Shown: positions 10,627 to 21,842, counted from the stretch's first letter. The stretch: DNA of 64,000 nt from Rotaria sp. Silwood1 (GCA_905250075.1 CAJNOP010000319.1:138469-202468), one strand, 5' to 3'. Numbers and translations: made by a program. Notes: a model not told the origin generated them from the sequence alone.

Positions 10627-11582
10627 TTACAAATATCGAATTTTAATTATTGGTATCAGGGCACCTTTCGTATTCGGTTTTTGTATTTCTATTGTAGCAT
10701 TGGCTTTGTAATTACTTTTTTCACGTACTGTTACCAAGGGGGTAAGTGCAGGCACCCAGCACCCAGCACCTGCTCAGCACCTACAGCACCTACAGCACCT
10801 ACCAGCACCTACAGCACATACCAGCACCTACAGCACCTGTTCGGCACCTATACTGCATTTCACTATGAGCACCTACAGCACCTACGGCACTTGCAACCAC
10901 TCGTCCATTATCTTAAGTACTTTTTCAGCACCTGGTAATAAAATTTAAAGGGCAGAGCCTAAACACGAAATTTTATCACCAGGTGCTGAAAAAGTACTTA
11001 AGATAATGAAAGAGTGGTTGCAGGTGCCGTAGGTGCTGTAGGTGCCCATAGTGAAATGCGGTATAGGTGCTGGTAGGTGCTGTAGGTGCTGAGCAGGTGC
11101 TGGGTGCCTGCACTTTCCCCCTTGACTGTTACCCTCTTTCCGTACGGTAATGATTTCATCCAGACTCTGGGTTTCTTCTGTTCCGCATCGCCAGACAATT
11201 TGTCGAAATCATTTTTGGCATCTTCAAATGTACCATTTCTACGATACTGGCGTAGTTGATTTTTCCGTTCCTCTTTCGTTTCATTATCCAGAATTTGTTC
11301 AAGTATTTTCTTGTCAGCGGCGCTGTATCCATTCGGTACATAGACAGGCTGATGAGAAGATGCTGATGCTTCTGCAGTCATTTCACTAGCCGCTGTTATG
11401 GCAATTGTCTCCGGATCTCGTTCACGTAGACGATCGTATATAAATTCCCACAGAGCGACTAAACCAAACCCAGCATATAAAACTATTTGGTCAGCATACT
11501 TTGAAAGTATCTCTTCTAGTAAAGCTGACGCATTTGGAAACGCTTCAAAAACATATGTAACTAATTCTGCTGCCAAAGCCAT
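10627..11582 (-). pseudogene. Unknown protein gene split by an inverted-repeat element
   Basis: A minus-strand frame starts at ATG 11582 and reads to about 11125, where the 390-bp element at 10735-11124 interrupts it. As it stands the frame runs on through the element to a stop at 10998, so the predicted 194-residue product has a repeat-derived tail. Beyond the element the original frame is still recognisable on the far flank, with a natural-looking stop at 10627-10629. The N-terminal third has a hydrophobic segment (IVLYAGFGLVALWEFIY); the middle is charged and helical. The lost C-terminal part resembles, weakly and from memory, a short terminal domain found in some bacterial polymorphic-toxin proteins; function is not asserted. 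An uninterrupted allele may exist elsewhere. Confidence 0.55.
10735..11124. mobile_element. 390-bp hAT-like MITE with perfect 8-bp target duplication
   Basis: The terminal inverted repeats read CAAGGGGGTAAGTGCAGGC at the left and CAAGGGGGAAAGTGCAGGC (complement) at the right. They are flanked by identical ACTGTTAC copies at 10727-10734 and 11125-11132. Eight-bp duplications are characteristic of hAT transposition. Each arm carries a run of AGCACCTAC-like units facing the other, so the whole element is a near-palindrome. There is no transposase. It interrupts a coding frame (see 10627-11582). Confidence 0.85.
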
Positions 11583-12082
11583 GGTGTAAATTATTATTAT
11601 TTTTTTTCAACAGTTTACCAGATGAGCATATATTTTTCGAACAGAATTTCTTATACTCTCTGTACTCGTTTTAATCAGGAAAAACCCAAAAGAAATATGG
11701 GTTTTTTCCCACATTTTTATTCTCGTTCTTTCTTCATTTTCTTCCGCTGATGCCTTATGTAAAGAAAAAAGAAATAAAAAGAAAAACATTCTTCGTGACT
11801 CATAATTCTATCATAGTTTACGCGTAGTCTGAGTCGATCAAAAAAAAAAGAATGGACTGTACTTTTTCACAGTCAGTTCCACTATGAAAGAAAGTAGTAG
11901 AAGTGTGTGCATTACGCACATGAGAGAAATGCAGACCGGACTGCCTACTTCTAATTATAACGACTTTCATATGCTCATGTTTCCTCTTTAAGAGAAGGCC
12001 CATGAGGCTATCGAGAAATCGAGGCACTCGTCAATTTTTTTTTCAGTTTTTGTTTTTATTTTAACCAGAATCGTCCGAAACT
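11583..12082. other. Gene-free stretch
   Basis: AT-rich. Short minus-strand frames at 11607-11789 and 11818-12027 have no recognisable domain. It includes the presumed 5' region of the split gene ending at 11582. Confidence 0.45.
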
Positions 12083-12248
12083 AGGGTGTGAATGTGGGTG
12101 TGGGTGTGGATGTGGGTGTGGGGTGTAGGTGTTGGTGTGGGGAGTGGGGTGTGGATGTAGGTGTGGGTATGAATGAAAAGAAAAATAACTATCACATTCA
12201 CACTTACACCCACGCCCAGCCACACCCACACCCACACACCTCACACCC
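12083..12248. repeat. TGTGGG/CCCACA hairpin
   Basis: The G-rich arm, 12083-12170, starts from TAGGGTGTG. The loop is AT-rich (ATGAATGAAAAGAAAAATAAC) and the C-rich arm is 12195-12248. The loop's complement loosely resembles the GTGATAACTTTTCAT loop of the 45990 and 51084 hairpins. Confidence 0.88.
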
Positions 12249-12472
12249 AACTTTATTGTTTCCTCTAGAAACTTTAGTTTGCGCCGCCTATGTAAATTGT
12301 TTTTAATGAATAATAATAAAAATTGAATATAATCAAAACGAAGATATCACATTATACTATACGAAAGTATTTACTTCCAATTACTTAGTACTTTTTTCAA
12401 CTATCGAGTAAATTAACACAATTTTTTGCGTGCATGCTCGAAAAAAAAACGCTATAGATGAATCATGTCAAA

Positions 12473-13266
12473 CCCTAGAGAATATACTGAGTTAAGGGTA
12501 CCCAAAAAAGTACCCTGATACCAGTATGTCACAGGAACTTTTGGGTACCAAAGTACTTGCAGGTACTTACAGGTACCTAAGTGGTACTTTGGCAAGTACC
12601 CTGCTGGAAAATGCACAGTAATTGGGTACCTAAAGGTACTGATCAAGTACTGAATTGGGTACCATTGTATAGTATTTCTAAGTACCCTGTTACCAAATTT
12701 TCAGTATGTTCAGGATCGAACCTGATCTTTGACTTTTTAAAATTCTTTCTTTTTCTTGAGATAATTTACTAAATTTTTTTTTACTTTATTCAATTTAATT
12801 TTTTCAATTCCAAAAACTTAGCAGGAACAATGTCGGGATCCGACTCAACTTGAGTTGGTCGTAGACCACTTCAGGGTAGTCCGATCTTAATTTACGACCA
12901 AGCTCGGCATTTCCTCAACTAAGAAATAGTCAAGAAATAATTTAGAAAAAACTAGTATGAAAATTGATTATTTTCTTATGATTTATCGAGTTGTTTATAT
13001 AGAGCCGTACGTAAAAAAGAAAACGGTGAATGAATAGTCGTCACACAGAACGCGAAAAATTTAGGATACCCTGTCGAGATTTCCTCAGTAAAGTTACAGA
13101 CTTGTGTATCCATGCAGGTACTTATTCAGTGAATGTACTTTTACGGATACCCCAAACAGTACATACATCAGTAAAATTACTGAGAATTTTCAAAGTACCC
13201 ATATTGGGTACCCTGCTAGAGCTTTCTCAGTACATGGGTACCCTGAACTCAGTACTTTCTCTAGGG
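12473..13266. mobile_element. Inverted-repeat element rich in GTACC motifs
   Basis: The left end CCCTAGAGAATATACTGAGT matches the complement of the right end (ACTCAGTACTTTCTCTAGGG). Both flanks (12490-12700 and 13060-13260) carry many GGTACC/AGTACC/GTACCC words, mostly self-complementary, arranged as subterminal iterations. The centre is AT-rich. No coding frame is convincing. The design parallels the 10735 element, where the iterated word is GCACC. Confidence 0.6.
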
Positions 13267-13560
13267 AATATTTCTCAGGAAAAAATAGGAAGAAAAAGAA
13301 AAAGTATAAGAATTGACACGTCATCTATTGCTGTCACATTTGCAAAATACATATATCGTCTTGTGTTTTTGTTTTTTACATATGAAAGGATTCTCGAAAA
13401 CCTAGCACAATAAGATGACGACAAATCCTGATTTTTTCTTTATAGATAATAATTCTGTACAATTGTAAATACTTATTCAATTATATAATATTACGAATTG
13501 TTTTAGATAAAATACTTTTTCCAACAAATATGCTTGAAATAAAACGACAGTTGAGTACAA

Positions 13561-15542
13561 ATGAGTCCTCCGAAAAAGAAAAAACAGAGAAGTTTCGAAG
13601 TAAGTTCTACATATTGTCGTCATTCTATAATGCACTGTTATTTATATTTATTTAAGTAGCAACGTATGATGACAAGTAGGAAGAATGAAAAGTAAGTTTT
13701 AACTTGACTTTATTTTTCTTTTATAGAAAAATAATTAATTATATTGAAAATTTATCTAATGAAGTTTTCTATGAAATTTTTGATTTCCTTGATGGTTGTG
13801 AAATATATAAAGCATTTTCAAATCTTAATAATCGTTTTCAAGCTCTAATTACTTGTTCATCGCTTCGACTAAAAATTGATCTTCGTTTTCGCCCGGATTC
13901 TACCCTAGAATGTTGCTCGACTTACGTTTTCGCTCCAAACAAGCATCGAATTATTTCACTTAGTTGACCCTTTAGTTATAATTATAATCTAGGGTATACA
14001 TTGTTCAATATCGATTCATCATTTACTTGCCTTGAGAGCCTGATATTACGTAGTATCAGATCAAATGATCTCATATCTCTTCTCATAAGCTTGATATCTT
14101 TACCTCGTCTATTCTCATTAACAATCAATTATGATCATGATCCTGAAGAGATCAGCAATATATATCAAGCAATTTTCAATTTATCTATGTTAAAATACTG
14201 TAAATTATCATTTTTTGCATTTGAAACGTTAATGCCTATATCAATAAGAATTAACAAACAGTGTACTACTATTAAATATCTGATGATTGATCATTGTTGT
14301 AGTCTCAATGAATTAATCGTTTTACTTTCATGCACTCCTCAACTATGTCGATTGACTTGTGAACAAGTGGATCAATCGAACGAAAACATCGTTAAAGATA
14401 CACTTTGTTCAATATTAAGTCTGGCGCGTATTTCTATCAGTAGGTGTTATGCAAAATTTAATGAAATAGAAACGTTTGTTACGAAGATATCATCTCAATT
14501 AGAAATGTTACGTTTGAACAGTTTCATAGATGTAAATTATTTGGATGCACGTCGATGGGAACGACTAATTTCACAATATTTACAACATTTAAATATATTT
14601 GAATTTCAGTACAGTGAAATTATTGATAGACATTTGCAAGCAACTATTTACCATGAAAGATTAAATCAATTCAACTCTTCATTTTGGATAAAACGAAAAT
14701 GGATTTTCAGAATTTCTATTGACACAGACTCTTCAGACAACAATGTTATTACTTTTTCCATTTTTCCATACAGGTTTTTTTGAAAAGAATCATTGTTGTG
14801 AAACATAATTTTGTCTGTATTTCTTTTTTGCAGGCAAGTACAAGATAATTTTCATGAAAGCATGTCACAAAAGGTTAATTTCATTGATAATTTTGATGAA
14901 AATATGTAACAAGATAGTATCATTTCAAATGAACAAATGTCTGCCTCATTTTCTATGATACTTTCTCGAACTAATCAATTAGACATTATCGATCTATCAT
15001 ATTATACATTTAATCAAGGCTTTTTTGACATGATTTGCCACATTCAAGCAGCAGTACGAATTACATGTTTAAATATTACTCGCAATGAGATTTTCATTAG
15101 AACGTTAATCAAGTTTATCGGATGTATACCTAATCTTGATTCATTAATAATTTCATCTTTAGAAATGGTAGAATCGAGATGTTTATCTATTGAAGAAACA
15201 AGAACTCTTCGTTTGTTATCATTAAAGAACAAAATTACTAAAGTCAGACTTCAACGAATGAATGACTTGGCATAAGTTAAATTTCTTTTTGATCTTTGTC
15301 CTCGTATGAAATATTTCGATGTGAATTGTACAAATGATATTTTACCTGAAACAATTTTACGTTTTATTCTAATGAAACATATCAAATTCATCTTAAATTT
15401 ATATTTAGTTTGTTTTAAAATTTCACAAACAGATATAGACATTGTCGACAAATTAAAAAGGATAATTGACATTGAACAATTATGTTTCAATTATACAATC
15501 GAACAAATAGACAATAAAATTTATTTACGATTGTTCGCATGA
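13561..15542 (+). pseudogene. F-box / leucine-rich-repeat-like protein, three in-frame stops
   Basis: Exons: 13561-13599 (MSPPKKKKQRSFE), 13660-13691, 13727-14773 and 14834-15542. All junctions have good GT-AG sites and matching phases. Residues about 28-70 form an F-box (IENLSNEVFYEIFDFLDG... then FSNLNNRFQAL), the part that would dock a substrate adaptor to SKP1 in an SCF ubiquitin ligase. The long remainder matches, from memory, the leucine-rich tail of a common rotifer F-box family, through to a conserved-looking end (FLFDLCPRMKYF... IDNKIYLRLFA). The frame is broken by TGA at 13965-13967, TAA at 14907-14909 and TAA at 15273-15275 with no frameshift. Three point nonsense changes in an otherwise intact frame indicate a recent pseudogene. 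Confidence 0.8.
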
Positions 15543-15919
15543 ACACTTAATGGTTTTATAAATTCACATGTAGAAAGAATTTTATGGTGATTTTTTTTTC
15601 TCGAACTTATATGTTAAACAAAGAGACAACGATAAATTCAAGGAATTTTGCTTAAAATTTTGCCTATTAGAATTTATCATTTTCATGTCATGACTGTATC
15701 TTGTACAGAGTCGAATATCCAATGGAATAATATCACTAGATTAGTTTTACAATAAAACCTATAGGAAAATTTACAACGACATTATTTTTGACAGTGATTC
15801 TCTTATGAAAAATGCCAGTCTCGTTCTATGATATTCGCCTAGCTCTTTATATCAAGTCTGTAGTCCATATTGATCTCTGCAGGTTGGCGAACTTCATCGA
15901 ATGATACTGTATCATTGTT
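15543..15919. other. Short intergenic stretch
   Basis: 3' flank of the F-box pseudogene. Nothing recognised before the hairpin at 15920. Confidence 0.45.
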
Positions 15920-15974
15920 AGGGTGTGGGTGTGTGTATTGCCTTCAAGTATATGCACACCCACACCCACACTCT
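15920..15974. repeat. Short TGTGGG/CCCACA hairpin
   Basis: TAGGGTGTGGGTGTGTG, a loop containing TTGCCTTCAAGTATA, then CACACCCACACCCACACTC. The arms are about 17 nt. Confidence 0.85.
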
Positions 15975-16029
15975 TGTCGTGACCGGAACATCGACGAAAT
16001 GATTGATCTTGATGGCCGCCTATATTATC

Positions 16030-16083
16030 GGGGTGCGGGTGTGTAGCTCTTATCTTCCTTCACACCCATCCACATCCATACTC
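16030..16083. repeat. Short degenerate TGTGGG hairpin
   Basis: GGGGTGCGGGTGTG, a loop with CTTATCTTCCTT, then CACACCCATCCACATCCATACTC. It lies only 55 bp after the 15920 hairpin, so the two form a closely spaced pair. Confidence 0.8.
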
Positions 16084-16438
16084 TACTGACCATATACCTA
16101 TACCTCGAATGAAATACAAAACAGTAAAATATGATCGATTCGAAAATGACTCATTAAATTGTTACTATTTGTAAGAAAAGCACTGAAAGCGAATCCAAAT
16201 ATAAATTATTATTGAATATGTGTAATCCATTTTCTCAGTGCAATCTTAAAAGCGATTTATTGAAAAAAAAGACGATTATGACAACCTATTCCTATTGGCC
16301 ATGTGTAATATCACAGAAAAAAAAGTTTCTTTGTTACATCGTAGAATGCACTCATGAGGATCCAAATATTTTGGTAAGGTCTTTATCATTTTTGCATCTA
16401 AAACAAGATTATGAATAAGAAAAGAAGAGGACACATAT

Positions 16439-17493
16439 TCATGGATACCCATCTATGAATTGCTTTTTGCTTAATTTTTGCTCTTTATCAAGATGAAACA
16501 TGTTGAAGATCTCTGTAGCAATCATCCTTGCATCAACATCTTCTGCTCCTGCACTACCTCCCATTCTCAACTTGAAAAAAAAAGATATCAACATTCTATT
16601 TAGCATTTCAACAAGAACAGAAAAAGGGAAATCTTACCGCTTTCTGCATGATGTTGACCATCTCGTCGTAACTGACAAATCCATCGCCTGATGTATCCAT
16701 TCTAAAGTTGAAAAATGAATGTTCGATTAATCACACATTCAGAAATTTAGAAATGGAAACAATAAATTTGTTTTGTTTGGAGAAAAGATTTCTTCATAGT
16801 AAGAAAACATTGTTACTGTTTCAGAAGTTTCGCTCTCATTTTCTTCGACTGATGGTTTTTTTTTATTTGAATGACTGGCTTCTCTACTCGTTTGATTGTG
16901 TGTAGATACTCGAAACGTAAACTTACATTTCGAACATAATTTCGAGTCTACTATCCAGATCATGTTTTCTTTCCATACCGAAAAATAATACAAATTCAGT
17001 AAAATCAATTGATTCATCATGATTAGTGTCAATTATTGAAAACGCAAGTCTAAAACAGCCATGAACAATTACGATGAAATATGAGAAATGCAATGACATA
17101 CTTGACAGCGTCGTTAGGTTTCATTTTGGATCCCATGACTGCCTCGTAAAACTTATAGAATTGTTTTTTGTTCATTTTGCCTGATGGACATTCACTTTTG
17201 AAATGCTAAAGGAGAAAAAAAAGTAGCATTTATGAAAAGAAATCTTTTCATAAATGTTTTTTCTACATGCATTATAAAAGTGTCGTATTTCTAAATAAGT
17301 CAAAGAAAAATTTCACATTATGATTGTATCTGACTTCTACTAACCTTGTTCGCTAAGCTTGGTACTGGCTTTGAGCACAGCAATTTCTAACAAAAATTTG
17401 TTTTCTTACATTAATCACAACTGATAAATAAAATAACAAACCTTTATCAGGTAGCTCTTCTGATGTACTCTTGTTAGATAATTCCTTAGCCAT
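16439..17493 (-). CDS. EF-hand calcium-binding protein, neuronal-calcium-sensor-like
   Basis: Minus-strand exons: 17493-17442 (ATG, MAKELSNKS), 17386-17345, 17205-17102, 17049-16927, 16701-16638 and 16570-16439 (stop). Junctions from exon 3 onward agree in phase. Exon 3 has a degenerate first EF-hand with the FKSECPSGKMNKKQF pattern typical of recoverin/NCS proteins (a CPxG motif in place of a calcium loop). Two canonical loops follow, DTNHDESIDFTEF and DTSGDGFVSYDEM. A fourth hand (LDKEQKLSKKQF) lacks the loop's last acidic residue and probably does not bind calcium. It would act as a cytosolic calcium sensor. No N-terminal MG myristoylation signal is seen. Exons 1-2 leave a 1-nt phase mismatch to exon 3, so the N-terminus is uncertain or damaged. 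Confidence 0.75.
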
Positions 17494-18757
17494 GCTTTTG
17501 ACGACTAGAGTTGTTCTTATGTGAAGAAAGTAAATATCTCAAAGAAAACAAAGACCAAATTGGCAATGAACGAATGATACATGTTTATTGTAACTACTAT
17601 GCAATTTGGAACATTTTATATGGATTCTTGTAGATGTTGTTATTCGTTGTGTCAAAAAGAGTCATGTCAATAGACAAGCTAACAGTATTTGTAGAGAAAG
17701 AAAAGAGACAATGAATAATACAGCTGAATAAAAAAGTGACGATAAAGGTAGAATAAATAATCATAAATTTTTAAATCATTAGCAATTTGTTTTTCTGCTT
17801 CTGTTAATTCATATTCTCACTATAGTTCTCATGCGTTTCTACAATACTCGAACGTTTATTTAAGAACGAGTAGGAAAGAAAAGAAATGTGACTACCAATG
17901 GCTGTGTTTGACGACCAGAGAGAAAAAAAACAAAGTGCACTTTAGATATTCTTCTTTCTTCAACACGAGGTGTAGGCGAGCGTGAATGCCGATATCGCTG
18001 TGGGTCTAGATGTGACGCGTGTCTGTTGCTTTTAGCACTACAACTACTCTCTTTAAAGACGATTTATATTTGAGAATCTTGTTCTATGATGATAAAGGTG
18101 TTAAATAGAATTCTCTATAATTGATCAAAACTTTCGAAAATTTATAAAATAGTACCTGACCTTTGATTGATCATGTATTGCTGAGCAATCATTTTGAACA
18201 TGACGTGTAGGGTATTATTTCAATCATATATTTTTTATCCACTGTAGACAAGTTTTACAGTTATTGTGAAATGTCGTCAGTAACAGTTGACTATTTACCG
18301 TGACTTATGTCAATAATAAGAATGAGATAAGTTTTTTTCCTCATTGCTTTACATAGGATTTAACCGCGCTGTAATCAGGTGTCTATTTGGATTGGATATA
18401 ATAATAGACTACTTTTCTTGCTTAGTCAAGTCGATAAAAGAAGCATAACAAAGAATAATCTCAAAAATCAATAACGTTTTTTTTCACGATAGACGTAAAC
18501 TTGAGATAAGCTTCCTTGTTATTTGCAACTTTTTAGATAAGTATATATTTAAAAATTATAGTTTTAAATCAGATTTATTGAACATGTCATGGATTTTCTC
18601 CTGGTCACTTTTTTGATTAATGAGTACGTTTAGTAACAACTAGAATTGTCGCTTATAGCAATTAATATATTATCACAATTCTTTATATAAAAATATTACT
18701 AAAATAATAAGTCACGTCCTATATCTTTGTTTCGTTAGAAAAGAAACCAAGCTGGTA
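17494..18757. other. Gene-free stretch upstream of the EF-hand gene
   Basis: AT-rich, with no coding frame of note. Probable 5' region of the EF-hand gene. Nothing else recognised. Confidence 0.45.
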
Positions 18758-18966
18758 GGGTGTGGGTGTGGTTGTGGATGTAGATGTAGGTGGGTGTGGT
18801 TAAGGGTATGGGTGTCGGTGTCGGTGTCGATCTTCTGCACACGCACACCCACCCACACCCACACTCACATCCACATCGACATCCACATCCACATCGACAC
18901 CCACATCCACATCCACACCCACAATCACAGTCACAGCCACAACCACAGCCATCCAAATCCATATCC
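18758..18966. repeat. Large TGTGGG/CCCACA hairpin
   Basis: G-rich arm 18758-18830 from TAGGGTGTGGG; loop GTCGATCTTCTGCACACG; long C-rich arm 18840-18966 with CCACATCCACATCGACA units that degrade to CCACAACCACAGCC before CATATCCTA. The C arm is almost twice the G arm. Confidence 0.88.
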
Positions 18967-19138
18967 TAAATTCAAAGTGGACATGTTCGGAATTAATAAG
19001 AGATAGATGTGAAACAGCAGTCACTATTTCAGCTTTAAGAGCAATGACTTTAGCCGTCGTAATTGTGTTGAGAAATTCAATGGCACTAGAGCCTACAGGA
19101 GGCTGAAATGTTGAGAGTGCATAGGCAGACGATGCCAT
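18967..19138 (-). CDS. Possible N-terminal coding fragment
   Basis: An ATG at 19138 (minus) opens about 57 sensible codons (MASSAYALSTFQPPVGSSAI...) with coding-like composition, before the frame enters the low-complexity hairpin arm at 18966. It may be a first exon or a gene cut by the repeat. No domain recognised. Confidence 0.3.
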
Positions 19139-19379
19139 GCTAAAGTAGAGAATGCCGTTTAGTGCTTGTTCAGAACGATGACAAGGGTATTTATTTATGT
19201 AGAACAGTGGCCTAGTCTGTTCGTAACTAATTGATGTGCATCAACAATAAAAGAGATGCTTGAATAGACGATTGATCTTTTCATTCTTTCACTGATTATT
19301 GCAGATCAAAGAATTCAAACTGTCAGCAGTCATCCAATTTGATTATATATCCCGAATGCACAGTCAAATCGAACAACGG

Positions 19380-20336
19380 AGCGCAATTTCACTAGAACGA
19401 ATTCTCATGAAAAGCGAGAACCAGTTCTCCTCGTTATTGAAAACAAAAAGCCTAGATATTTCCGACATTTGATCAATTCAAATGACTTTGTCGGCTTCGT
19501 TTAGATTTTGATGGTTATGCTATAGAGAATAATCTCATGAATAGAGCGATTCAATCGCTACTCAAAACAAATATGAAATCGGAAAGTGTGTCAACTTTCT
19601 TGATATTCACATCGGGAACAACAGTGGCATCTTATCAACATCAGTTTATCACAAAGAAGCGGCAGCGCCCTACGTTGTGCCTTTCAAATTCAATCATACT
19701 CGGCATACATTCAGGAACATCGTTCAAGAACTCTGGGTCGAGCTGTCCTCTATTCATCGACATTGAAAGCGTTCGACACTGAGCGTCCTAACATCAAACT
19801 CATGTTACTTTGCAATGGGTATATCGTTTATTCTAATATGCTTCTGCCTCTACTTGCATCGTTGCTTAGTTATCTGTCGAGTTTTATCGATGCTCAATTC
19901 AATCAATTCTTTTCAAAATACAACGTGTCGATGTCGGATCTCTTGCCACTGATTGAAAACGAGAGTGATATGTTTCGGATGCGAGCTCAATTACTGGTCA
20001 TTCCGACTTATCAGCAGTCACAAATAAGCAAAAGTGCTGCTTTAGTTGCTGCCCACCATGACAAGGAAAATACCACTGCCAACGTTCAACAAAACAAATC
20101 AACTACGATCAAAGAAAAAACATGGGTTGATCGTCTCATCCAACATTATACACATGAGAAAGCCTCACCTCTTACAAACAAGACATTCATCAGATATGGG
20201 AAACAACATTCATCAATACACCGACGATGGATATCAAAGTGATAGTAGGACACCGCAACGGTCGAACTTTCAAGTGCGAAATTGTACGCAAGTATCCACA
20301 AGCATCATTACTTGAGCAGAAAGTGGAAAAAGGTAA
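19380..20336 (+). pseudogene. Decayed Penelope-like (Athena-type?) retroelement, C-terminal part of the RT protein
   Basis: Several plus-strand frames, joined only through frameshifts, give retroelement-like segments: MNRAIQSLLKTN near 19537; a run containing STSVYHKEAAAPYVVPF near 19620; KAFDTERPNIKLMLLCNGY at 19765; a helical stretch with DAQFNQFFSKYNVS near 19890; and KVIVGHRNGRTFKCEIVRKY near 20235. This series resembles, from memory, the region after the catalytic reverse-transcriptase motifs in Penelope-like elements of the kind found near bdelloid telomeres. No YxDD catalytic box is left in the window copy, so it is a 5'-truncated, inactive fragment. Its neighbour is a TGTGGG hairpin 400 bp upstream. 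The exact family is uncertain. Confidence 0.6.
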
Positions 20337-21029
20337 TTCTTGAATGCATTGTCTCTAAAGATTACACATTCTTATTATTATTGAATTTATTACAACCAAA
20401 CCCGTATCAACGATATCCTGCTTCATAGTACTTGTTCACTGCATCAATTGATTATCTTCTGGAAGTATTTCAATACATGATCGGTTGTTATTTGTTTTTT
20501 CACTATATCATACGAACATTATATTTCTCTGTATTGCATATAACAGTCCTGCAGTGGATTTTCATTACTATTCCTTCTATTATGAAAAGTAGCCCACTTT
20601 GAATTTACATTCTAGATAGTGTCACTCAAATGATCACTGGTCATTGACGGACACTGAAAGCATAACGCAATTGTTCGATACTGTCAACGTATAGGATTAC
20701 AATTCGAGCGATTCTCATTTCTGAAAACTTGACTATTACAAAGATAAGTATAGTTTCATATCAACCAGTGTCACATATGAAACACTATATCCACTTTCAT
20801 TAGAAAACAAAGCGAAAGAGACAAAGTGATCTGAACGAGAGCTGACAACCTACAGTGGAGATAGTTAGTGTTACTTTAATGACGCTATGAGTGACTAGAA
20901 ATAAATATCTCTAACTTTATTGTGAAGCTGTAAGCAATTTATTTGAATTTAAAAATAAAGAAGTAAGTTGCATGAAGAAAGAAAGTCAACAAATGGTGAT
21001 TTCATTAAAAAAAGCATTTCAATTGTTCT
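20337..21029. other. Gene-free stretch
   Basis: Lies between the retroelement remnant and the secreted-protein gene. It may include more unrecognisable retroelement 3' sequence. Nothing specific seen. Confidence 0.4.
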
Positions 21030-21842
21030 TTAAAAACTCGGCCGTGGATTTTCTTGTGCACGTTGTATTATTTTCGCTACAGAACATGATAGTTGATCCG
21101 CAGACAAGTGTGGTGTAGACACAAAGTCTTTTATCCCACGAGACGATAAATTACACCCATTGCTACTTGGTTTAGCAAATTTCCAAAACGAATTCAGATA
21201 TACTATATCGTCCACGAAAGTACTAGAATATTTCTCGATAATGAAAAATAAATTATTTTGAGCTTGTTCACGCATGTTAATACTAAACGTCACTGCCCTA
21301 TTGGTAGCATGATTTGTCACAGTTTGAGTCCAATTAGTGCCTCTTAACTGAAATCTGATGCATAGGTGATCCCCAGGATTTACAGTCATGATTGGACCGC
21401 CCTGACAACCAGTATACCCTGGTAACTTGCCATAGGTGTTGACATATTGTGCAGAAATCCACCAAGTAGAATATGCTGCAGGTTGAGTACCTGGAGCACA
21501 TGAAGTACCCCAGGTTAATACAGGTTGTAATACTCCATTATCGATTGGATCAAAATTAGCTCCACCAGGTTGTAAACCGGGCCATAAAAATAATGTACCT
21601 TTAGAAGCTTGTTTAGGAGGAACAATCATGGTAGTTTCCACATAAACAACTTGATTTGTCTTTTCCACAGAAAAAAGAACTTCACCATAACCGCTCACAG
21701 TGCCAGTAGAAGCTTGGGTTAGACCAGCAGTAGATGATGGATCATAAGCCGCACGTAAATTAATATCATGTATTCGTCGAGTGAACGTAACAGATACACA
21801 AAATACAAAGATTAGAATAATAGTAATGCCTGTTCTCATCAT
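21030..21842 (-). CDS. Secreted protein of fungal-like type, possibly eqolisin/lectin-fold
   Basis: Single uninterrupted minus-strand frame, ATG 21842 to stop 21030, 270 residues. Residues 1-21 are a clear signal peptide (hydrophobic IILIFVFCVSVTF, then RR). The mature part is a beta-rich, Trp/Gly/Pro-rich domain with LFLWPGLQPGGANFDPIDNG (about 82-102), LTWGTSCAPGTQPAAYSTWW, GYTGCQGGPIMTVNPGD and FFIIEKYSS. Cysteines are consistent with disulphides in an exported protein. The pattern recalls secreted proteins of fungi and some bacteria, and loosely the concanavalin-like fold of G1 (eqolisin) glutamic peptidases; the catalytic pair cannot be assigned with confidence. Lack of introns, unlike its neighbours, and the fungal-like content suggest horizontal acquisition. 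A TGTGGG hairpin begins about 105 bp upstream of the start. Confidence 0.75.
   Translation of the reverse strand: MMRTGITIILIFVFCVSVTFTRRIHDINLRAAYDPSSTAGLTQASTGTVSGYGEVLFSVEKTNQVVYVETTMIVPPKQASKGTLFLWPGLQPGGANFDPIDNGVLQPVLTWGTSCAPGTQPAAYSTWWISAQYVNTYGKLPGYTGCQGGPIMTVNPGDHLCIRFQLRGTNWTQTVTNHATNRAVTFSINMREQAQNNLFFIIEKYSSTFVDDIVYLNSFWKFAKPSSNGCNLSSRGIKDFVSTPHLSADQLSCSVAKIIQRAQENPRPSF

Noticed and set aside
10740-11110. CRISPR-like array of AGCACCTAC units
   Set aside because: Units are tandem without unique spacers, mirror-arranged, and bounded by transposon ends and an 8-bp duplication, in a eukaryotic genome.
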